Below are positions 14,483 through 19,995 of a stretch of 19,995 nucleotides of DNA, piece by piece (the first letter of the stretch is position 1; the number at the start of each line of letters is the position of its first letter). Location: the NCBI GenBank assembly GCA_035283845.1, contig DATESZ010000172.1:1-19995 (forward strand). The letters run 5' to 3'. The position numbers and the translations under genes are program-made. The notes below the pieces were generated by a model. It did not search any database and was not told the origin of the DNA. It saw only the letters and a program-made list of their open reading frames with translations. Source of the stretch: DATESZ01 sp035283845 (lineage in GTDB: Bacteria; Desulfobacterota; Syntrophia; Syntrophales; JACQWR01).

Positions 14483-16141
14483 ATGGCGGATAAAAGTTTT
14501 GATGTAGTTATTGTAGGAGGTGGAAACAAAGGCCTGGTAGCCGCAATGTATCTCCAAAGATATGGAGGTCTGAAGGTGGGCATCTTTGAGAAGAGGCATG
14601 AGGTTGGGGGTTGCTGGGCAAGCGAAGAGTCCCCTGCCCCGGGGTTCATTGCCGACCATCATGCCAGTGACTTTACCTGGTTCTACACCGAGATCCTGGA
14701 GCAGGACTTCCCCTTTAACGAGCGGGGGTACAAATTTGTCCCTTACTATGTGGCCGGTGGCGGGGTATTTCTGGAGGATAATGAGCAGTACTTGCTGTAT
14801 AGCTCCTTTTATGATCCAACGCAGGAGAAGACTGCCAGATCCCTTGGCCGGTTCAGCCAGAGGGATGCCGATACCTGGCTGAAGATGTGGGATATGTGGG
14901 AGACGGTGGGGAGAGATGCCATATTCAGGAAATATCTTCACACCCCGGCTTTGAAATATCCCGAACAGGCATGGGAGCTGGATGATTCGGAAAAGTTTCT
15001 TGCCCATCCCAAGATGCAGGCTCTGGGCATTGATCCCAGTTTCATCTTGAGATCGCCGATCGAGGTGGGCAGGGATCTGTTTGAGAATGATGCCTTAGTG
15101 GCCGGGTTGCTCCGGTTTACCCATAGCTGGACTGGGTTTCCACCTGATCTCAACGGGGCGGGACTCGCCTTTTTTCTCACCCTGATGGGTCTGCTTGAAT
15201 ATGGCGGCGCCTACGGGGGGACCCATACTGCTGCCCATGCCGCCTATAAATGTTTTATTGATGATGGAGGAAAGAGCTATGTTGGGCAGGAGGTGGAGAA
15301 GGTCCTGGTTGAGAACGGACGCGCAAGAGGAGTAAGGCTTGCCGACGGCGCCGAGATCGAGGCAAGAAAGGCAGTGATCTCTACCCTTCAGCCGTCTCAG
15401 CTTGTATTCGAGCTTACGGAGCCTGATATGTGGGACTGGCGGATCAGGAGGAGGGTGGCCAATCTTTCTAAGTGGCGGATCACCATTACCTGGTATACCT
15501 GGGCATTGCACGAGGCCCCCCACTATGCCGAATCGTGCAAGATCAATCCTGATATTGATAAAGTGGGATTTCTCTCTGTTGGGACCAAGGATCCGGAGGC
15601 GATGAACAGAAACCATGCCTTCCGAAAACTGGGGATGGAGTGTGAGGAACCCAACCTGATAGTTTGCTCTCATCCTGCCTCAGGCGGCGACCTTTCCCGG
15701 GTGCCGGAAGGGAAGACCTCGATTACGACCGAAGACTCTGTATTAGGGGCAGACAAGAGGACGGAGAAGGAGTGGAGGGAATATCATAAACGCCATGCCA
15801 ATTATGTAATCGACCTGCTGGGAAAGGTCGCCCCCAATATGACTTGGGACAATGTGATCGGCTATACCCCCCAGAGCCCTTTCCACTGCGCCCGGATGAC
15901 CAATATGGCGCCCACCGGCAACTGGGCGGTGATAGATAACATCCCCAGTCAATTAGGGAGATGGAGGCCGATTCCTGAACTTGCCCGTCACGCTACCCCG
16001 ATCAAGGGTCTGTATGGAACCGGATCGGCCTGGCACTTTGCCGGTATGGCCTCGGCATCTCAGGGCTATAACTGTTACAAGGTAATCGCCGAGGATCTGG
16101 GTCTGGACCTGCCTCCCAATGCAAAGGTTCGGGGATACTGA
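14483..16141 (+). CDS. FAD-dependent phytoene-desaturase-like oxidoreductase (complete)
   Basis: This 552-residue flavoprotein has the N-terminal FAD-binding motif VVIVGGGNKGLVAA (8-21), a ribose-binding acid E36, and EVGGCWAS near 40-47 as in the amine oxidase/phytoene desaturase group. The C-terminus KGLYGTGSAWHFAG then GYNCYKVIAEDLGL closes the FAD domain. Family members desaturate, saturate or isomerise hydrophobic polyenes. The middle is unlike true carotenoid enzymes and no carotenoid genes are near, so the substrate is probably another unsaturated or cyclic compound. It shares its C-terminal pattern with the fragment at 3-302. The GC-rich wording of this gene contrasts with the AT-richer UbiD genes on each side. 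It may be co-transcribed with UbiD-1 across repeat copy 3. Confidence 0.85.
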   Translation: MADKSFDVVIVGGGNKGLVAAMYLQRYGGLKVGIFEKRHEVGGCWASEESPAPGFIADHHASDFTWFYTEILEQDFPFNERGYKFVPYYVAGGGVFLEDNEQYLLYSSFYDPTQEKTARSLGRFSQRDADTWLKMWDMWETVGRDAIFRKYLHTPALKYPEQAWELDDSEKFLAHPKMQALGIDPSFILRSPIEVGRDLFENDALVAGLLRFTHSWTGFPPDLNGAGLAFFLTLMGLLEYGGAYGGTHTAAHAAYKCFIDDGGKSYVGQEVEKVLVENGRARGVRLADGAEIEARKAVISTLQPSQLVFELTEPDMWDWRIRRRVANLSKWRITITWYTWALHEAPHYAESCKINPDIDKVGFLSVGTKDPEAMNRNHAFRKLGMECEEPNLIVCSHPASGGDLSRVPEGKTSITTEDSVLGADKRTEKEWREYHKRHANYVIDLLGKVAPNMTWDNVIGYTPQSPFHCARMTNMAPTGNWAVIDNIPSQLGRWRPIPELARHATPIKGLYGTGSAWHFAGMASASQGYNCYKVIAEDLGLDLPPNAKVRGY

Positions 16142-16151
16142 AATGTTTTAT

Positions 16152-16180
16152 TTGACACACAAAAACATACTTCATATACT
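16152..16180 (+). promoter_or_regulatory. Sigma-70 promoter for UbiD-2, twin of the one at 4583
   Basis: TTGACA (16152-16157), a 17-base spacer and TATACT (16175-16180). Start of transcription is expected near 16187, giving a leader of about 85 bases. The bases after the -35 (CACAA) and around the -10 (TTCA before, C after) are the same as at 4583-4612. Confidence 0.75.
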
Positions 16181-16270
16181 CCCGCCGTAAAAATCAATTT
16201 TCGAGCACGTACAAACCATTTTGGAACAGATTATTCCGGTTTTCAACTTACAATAAAGGAGGGGGAGAAA

Positions 16271-17689
16271 ATGGCTTATAAAGATTTGCGGAAAACTATT
16301 AAGGATTTTGAAAAAGCAGGTCAATTGCAGCGCGTTAAAGCGGAAGTGGACTCGGATGTAGAATTAAGCGCCATTATGAGGAAGGTATTCGAGCTGAATG
16401 GCCCTGCCTGTCTATTTGAGAATGTGAAAGGCTACAAAATCCCCGTGTTTACCGGAGCAATGTACAGGTACAAGAATTATGCAATAAATATTGACGCTCC
16501 GCCTACTTTGAAGGGTATCTTGGATAAAGTCAAGTATGCTTGTAATAATCCAATCGACCTCAAAATGGTAAGTAGTGGACACTGCAAGGAAAATATAGAT
16601 AAGGGGAATAAAATAAACCTGGAGAAAATTCCTGCGCCCAGGTGGCATGAGCTTGATGGCGGCAGATATATCAGCACCCTTGGAGTAGTGATAACGAAAG
16701 ACCCGGATACGGGAATTAGAAACCTGGCAGTATACCGTGAGATGTTACTGGGAAAGAATAAAACGGCTCTGCATTCAGAACAGGACTCTGGAATACATCT
16801 CAGGAAATACAGGGACATGAAAAAACCAATGCCTATAGTTACCTGTATTGGTGTTCCGCCGTCCGTGCTCTGTGCAGCGTTAACCAAAGTACCCTATGGA
16901 CAGGATGAAGCCGGTATTGCCGGAGCCTTATGTGGAGAACCGGTCCCCTTTGTAAAATGTGAAACCGTTGATTTGGAAGTGCCTGCCGATTCTGAAATAG
17001 TAATTGAAGGCGAGATTCCACCGGACAGTAGTAAGTGGGAAATGGAAGGACCTTTTGGTGAATTTACGGGGCATTTCCATAGTCTCGAAAAAACTTTGCA
17101 CCCTACTATTCATGTAAGCGCTGTCACCTATAGAAACAATCCCATCTATCAGGGATGCTCACCCGGTATCCCACCTAACGAAGAGACTACCTGCCGTGAA
17201 ATACCTGCTACGGCAAGCGCCTATGCAGAGCTGATGAAATCGGGCATTCCGGGCATTAAAGATATCTATCTCCCTGAGATGGGTTGTGCAGGATTTACTG
17301 CAATCGTCCAGATGGACCGTCACTTCTACCAAGGTAACGTGAGACAGATTATCTATTTCTGCTTCGCCAGGCTTTTAATTGGCAAGTGGGTAATAGTAGT
17401 AGATCATGACGTGGACATATATAATCCGGGTATGATAGAGTGGGCTTTAGCTACCAGAGTACAACCTCACAGAGACATTATAATCACGGATAACCGGCTG
17501 CAGGGCGTAGCGCTTGATCCGTCTATTCATAGTTCGCTGGCCCATATTCCAAATGCTGCCACTTCAAAGATAGGTATAGACGCTACTACCAAGTTTAAGG
17601 GTCATGATTTTAACCCGCTGGTTCTCGATTCTGCCAAAATGAAGGAAAAGATAGACCGTAGATGGAAGGAATACGGATTTAAGATTTAA
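16271..17689 (+). CDS. UbiD-family prenylated-FMN-dependent (de)carboxylase, UbiD-2
   Basis: This 472-residue second UbiD enzyme has the same catalytic set: R156 (AVYRE) with E259 and E264 in EGPFGEFTG. It shares CLFENVKGY, PAPRWHELDGGRY (121-133), KDPDTGIRN and DHDVDIYNPGMIEWALATRV with UbiD-1 in position but differs widely elsewhere, so this is an old paralog, not a recent copy. It is 25 residues shorter, mainly at the C-terminal end. An AAAGGAGGGGG RBS precedes the start. It has its own promoter, so it can be expressed apart from UbiD-1. In some anaerobic systems UbiD-like subunits form mixed complexes, and two specialised decarboxylases are equally possible. UbiX must come from elsewhere. 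Confidence 0.9.
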   Translation: MAYKDLRKTIKDFEKAGQLQRVKAEVDSDVELSAIMRKVFELNGPACLFENVKGYKIPVFTGAMYRYKNYAINIDAPPTLKGILDKVKYACNNPIDLKMVSSGHCKENIDKGNKINLEKIPAPRWHELDGGRYISTLGVVITKDPDTGIRNLAVYREMLLGKNKTALHSEQDSGIHLRKYRDMKKPMPIVTCIGVPPSVLCAALTKVPYGQDEAGIAGALCGEPVPFVKCETVDLEVPADSEIVIEGEIPPDSSKWEMEGPFGEFTGHFHSLEKTLHPTIHVSAVTYRNNPIYQGCSPGIPPNEETTCREIPATASAYAELMKSGIPGIKDIYLPEMGCAGFTAIVQMDRHFYQGNVRQIIYFCFARLLIGKWVIVVDHDVDIYNPGMIEWALATRVQPHRDIIITDNRLQGVALDPSIHSSLAHIPNAATSKIGIDATTKFKGHDFNPLVLDSAKMKEKIDRRWKEYGFKI

Positions 17690-17727
17690 GTCAGTAATGT
17701 CCGGTATGGAATTAAAGCGGTTTTCCA

Positions 17728-19308
17728 TCATCTGGAGCCGGTGTTGCTTTCCATGGGCAGGCTTCTGGGGCTGGGACGTCTCCTTCCCGACCGCGCCCCG
17801 GACTTGCTGTCCCTCTGCTGGCCGGCGGAGGCGGTCTTTCTGTCGCCATCGGGTCTGCGGCGTTTCTTGGGGCCAGCCGGTTTGGGTAAAATGAGCCAGC
17901 CTTCCTCAGGTTCGATGCAGCTCAGCTTCCTGCCCATGTATGCCTCGATAGGCGGAAGGTAGAAGGCTTCCTCCTCATCGGCGAAGCTGATGGAGGTGCC
18001 GGCGGCTCCCGCCCGCCCGGTGCGCCCGATCCGGTGCACGTAATCTTCCGGATCATGGGGCAGCGTAAAATTGATCACATGGTCCATGCCCTCGATGTGC
18101 AGGCCCCGTCCGGCCACATCGGTGGCCACCAGCACCCGGATCTTTCCGGCCTTGAATTGGTCGAGACGGTGGATCCGCTGTTGCTGGGGAATATCGCCGG
18201 AAAGTTCCGCGCAGTTGATCCCGTATCGGGTGAGTATCTCCGCGAGACGTCTCACTTGGTCTTTCCGGTTGCAAAAAACCAGGACCCTCTCCAGGTTCAG
18301 CTTGTCGATGATGTTGTAGAGCAGGGCGAATTTTTGATCCGTGGTCGCGATGTAAACAATCTGGTCCACCGTGTCCACAGCAACCTGCTCCGGTTCGATA
18401 TTCACCGTCACCGGGTTATGTGTCCACTGGGCGGCAAGGCGGGTAACGTCTTCGGTCAGCGTCGCACTAAAAAGCATGGTCTGGCGCTTTTCCCTGGGCG
18501 GAGTGCTGTGGATGATATTCCGGACGTCCGGGATAAATCCCATGTCAAGCATCCTGTCCGCCTCGTCGATGATCATCACCTCGGTCTTGTTGAGGATCAG
18601 GTCGCGCCGCTGCCGGAAGTCGAGCAGCCTGCCGGGTGTGGCCACCACGATATCCACGGGAACACCGGCCAGTTGCTTCCTCTGCTTTTCGTAATCCATG
18701 CCGCCGAACAGGGAGATTACTTTAATATCTGTATACTTGGCAAGCTGGCGGGCTTCTTCTGAGATCTGAAGCACCAGTTCGCGAGTAGGCGCAATCACCA
18801 GCACCCGGGGCGTGCCGGGCTTCCGACTGCCCTGGATGGGGTTGTTCAACATCCGGGTAATAACGGCAATGAGAAAGGCCGCCGTCTTGCCGGTGCCGGT
18901 TTGGGCCCGTCCGCTGGCATCTTTACCGGACAGGGCGCTGGGAAGAATTTCCGCCTGGATCGGTGTACAATACTGGAAACCCAGATCACTGATGGCGTGC
19001 ATGAGCGGATCGGGAAGGTCGAAATCGTGAAAGCGGGTTTTTCCCTCGGCCGGTGAGACCTTGAACTGGGAAATCCGCCAGGGCGCGTCCGGCGCTGCGG
19101 CAGCGGGAGCAGCCGATGCACCCGCTGCCCGACCGCTTCTCTTGCCCCTTTTCCGGGGGGGCCTTCCGGAATGGGCACGGTTTTCACTATCCGGACGCGA
19201 AAGCTCTGGTGGGGGCGCCGGAAAGGCCGCTTTCTCTTTGAGGACTTTTTCTCCCGATCTGCCGATATTGCGAATCTTTTTCACTACTTTTTGAATAAAA
19301 TTTATCAT
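17728..19308 (-). CDS. DEAD-box ATP-dependent RNA helicase (RhlB/RhlE-like)
   Basis: This 526-residue protein (start 19308) shows all helicase motifs: Q motif GFQYCTPIQ (110-118), AQTGTGKT (135-142), PTRELVLQ (174-181), TPGR (224-227), DEAD (248-251), SAT (281-283) and HRIGRTGR (425-432). A basic, Ala/Pro-rich N-terminal linker and an Arg/Lys-rich tail after about residue 480 probably bind RNA. The role is ATP-driven RNA unwinding in decay or ribosome assembly. ATG 19371 is a longer alternative (547 residues) but has no RBS and overlaps a possible -10 element, so MINFIQKVVKK at 19308 is preferred; its nearest AGGAG is rather far (17 bases). The gene is convergent with UbiD-2, 38 bases apart, and seems functionally unrelated to it. 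Confidence 0.92.
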   Translation of the reverse strand: MINFIQKVVKKIRNIGRSGEKVLKEKAAFPAPPPELSRPDSENRAHSGRPPRKRGKRSGRAAGASAAPAAAAPDAPWRISQFKVSPAEGKTRFHDFDLPDPLMHAISDLGFQYCTPIQAEILPSALSGKDASGRAQTGTGKTAAFLIAVITRMLNNPIQGSRKPGTPRVLVIAPTRELVLQISEEARQLAKYTDIKVISLFGGMDYEKQRKQLAGVPVDIVVATPGRLLDFRQRRDLILNKTEVMIIDEADRMLDMGFIPDVRNIIHSTPPREKRQTMLFSATLTEDVTRLAAQWTHNPVTVNIEPEQVAVDTVDQIVYIATTDQKFALLYNIIDKLNLERVLVFCNRKDQVRRLAEILTRYGINCAELSGDIPQQQRIHRLDQFKAGKIRVLVATDVAGRGLHIEGMDHVINFTLPHDPEDYVHRIGRTGRAGAAGTSISFADEEEAFYLPPIEAYMGRKLSCIEPEEGWLILPKPAGPKKRRRPDGDRKTASAGQQRDSKSGARSGRRRPSPRSLPMESNTGSR

Positions 19309-19369
19309 TGCTATAAAAAAATTGACTCCTATCTGTTCAATTGAGGCCGATCCAAACGGCCAATGCTGC

Positions 19370-19399
19370 ATAATAGAACGGAACTACGGGTAAAAGCAA
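19370..19399 (-). promoter_or_regulatory. Possible sigma-70 promoter of the helicase
   Basis: Read on the - strand: TTGCTT (19399-19394), 18 bases, TATTAT (19375-19370). The -10 matches 5/6 and the -35 only 3/6. If it is real, transcription starts near 19363 and the start codon is 19308. Confidence 0.3.
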
Positions 19400-19527
19400 G
19401 TAATTTAGGAGGCGCGACAACCATCATCCGGGCACGCCTCTACACATCATCCCGTTTTCCTTTCAGGATTACGACCGGATATAGGCATCCCATGGGTATT
19501 CTGGGTCTCGGCAGAGGTGATCGTCAT
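19400..19527. other. Intergenic stretch without a recognisable gene
   Basis: I see no supported coding region. A possible stem pairs GAGGCG (19409-19414) with CGCCTC (19435-19440) around a 20-base loop, with no T-run after it. Short open frames on both strands have no RBS and no family features. Confidence 0.5.
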
Positions 19528-19842
19528 TCATTGGCAGTTTAGAGAAACCAACCATGACGTATTCGACGGATGGAGGTGCAACCAGTCCTTGGAGTATTGG
19601 TTTTTCCTGAAAGCCTTTTCATCCATTTGCAATATTTTAATCTTCGCCTTTTCGACTGCCTCGGGATGCTGGCTCAAATACCATCTTTCCCATTCTTCCA
19701 ACTTTCTGCCCTTGAATTCCTAAATCAGTTCGCTCATCTGCCCTACAACTTCCGGTTTCGTCCCCTGTACGTTCTGATTGGCTAAATTGATAAGTTGGGT
19801 GGCGTACTGGATTTTATTTCTAGACAGGCATAATAACCTTTG
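19528..19842 (-). pseudogene. Decayed N-terminal fragment resembling MjaI-family type II restriction endonuclease
   Basis: On the - strand one frame reads KIQYATQLINLANQNVQG, then TKPEVVGQMSELI, a TAG (19722-19720), then EFKGRKLEEWERWYL and SQHPEAVEKAKIKI, and stops at TGA 19530-19528. This resembles, from memory, the N-terminal region of MjaI-type restriction enzymes (YTTQIINLANQNAQGTRP, then VVGQMSELIQEF), where the TAG falls on the usual Gln codon. There is no in-frame start codon between the upstream TAG (19845-19843) and the homologous part, and the catalytic C-terminal region is missing. It is therefore a broken remnant. No methyltransferase gene is visible in the window; one could lie to the right of it. 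Confidence 0.5.
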
Positions 19843-19850
19843 CTAGATAT

Positions 19851-19859
19851 ATTATATCA
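19851..19859 (-). promoter_or_regulatory. Possible extended -10 promoter before the restriction-enzyme remnant
   Basis: On the - strand, TGATATAAT gives a consensus extended -10 (TG, one base, TATAAT at 19856-19851). No good -35 is seen. It lies immediately upstream of the remnant, whose original start codon is not visible. Confidence 0.3.
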
Positions 19860-19995
19860 CGGCTGTCCGGTTAAAGTTTGCTGACTACAATTTAACATGT
19901 TGATATTAGGAAATAAATGAGCATATTTAAGTTTTTTCGATTTCAATTTACATTGTTTTCCAGAACATCTACCTTTTCCCAAATAATTTGGGGGA
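19860..19995. other. AT-rich window edge without a recognised gene
   Basis: This edge is AT-rich with stops in the frames I read. I see no RNA gene, repeat or coding sequence that I can support. Confidence 0.4.

Noticed and set aside
14264..15007. 247-codon - frame spanning the end of UbiD-1, repeat copy 3 and the start of the FAD oxidoreductase
   Set aside because: It is a read-through of the repeat, whose - strand translates as a Pro/Gly-rich string; both flanking + genes are well supported.
17690..17727. ATGGAA/TTCCAT pairing between UbiD-2 and the helicase considered as a bidirectional terminator
   Set aside because: The stem is only 6 bases with an 11-base loop, has no T-run and extends into the helicase stop region.
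18034..18762. 242-codon + frame antisense to the helicase
   Set aside because: The - strand frame carries every DEAD-box motif. The + frame is its complement with no independent features.

Overview
This window reads as part of the genome of a strictly anaerobic bacterium. The reasons are two tungsten/molybdenum enzymes of the aldehyde:ferredoxin oxidoreductase (AOR) family, a molybdopterin oxidoreductase with a four-cluster ferredoxin subunit, a cobalamin-binding radical SAM protein and two UbiD-type (de)carboxylases. A deltaproteobacterial (Desulfobacterota/Syntrophobacteria-like) host would fit this set and the RhlB/RhlE-type helicase, but no taxonomic marker is present, so this is inference.

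Layout, left to right. Positions 3-302 hold the C-terminus of a phytoene-desaturase-like FAD oxidoreductase. Positions 357-4484 hold a molybdoenzyme module: catalytic subunit, ferredoxin subunit and TorD-like chaperone; no membrane anchor gene is present. Positions 4782-10525 hold two tandem nitroreductase paralogs, two different AOR-family enzymes and a MoaD-like sulfur carrier. An SDR-type epimerase and a B12-binding radical SAM protein follow (10599-12807), then UbiD-1, a complete phytoene-desaturase-like FAD oxidoreductase and UbiD-2 (12844-17689). All of these are on the + strand. A DEAD-box RNA helicase (17728-19308) is on the - strand. The right end carries a decayed fragment that resembles an MjaI-type restriction endonuclease.

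Two layers of non-coding structure cut across the genes. First, a roughly 100-base intergenic repeat occurs three times in the same orientation (3632, 4662, 14346). Each copy has a small hairpin, with one paired substitution between copies, followed by a long C/G-rich inverted repeat able to form G-quadruplexes on both strands. Second, two nearly identical sigma-70 promoters (TTGACA, 17-base spacer, TATACT) with shared flanking bases precede the nitroreductase/AOR block and UbiD-2. The repeat copy at 4662 lies inside the predicted leader of the first of these transcripts.

Working together (inference): UbiD enzymes add or remove carboxyl groups on aromatic or unsaturated acids; AOR enzymes interconvert acids and aldehydes or, in the BamB branch, reduce aryl-CoA rings; nitroreductase-like flavoproteins and the FAD oxidoreductases move hydrides; the MoaD-like protein could supply pterin sulfur to the adjacent AORs. 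The set looks like an anaerobic catabolic island for an aromatic or polyunsaturated substrate that the sequence alone does not identify. Base composition appears to differ between blocks, which suggests stepwise assembly.
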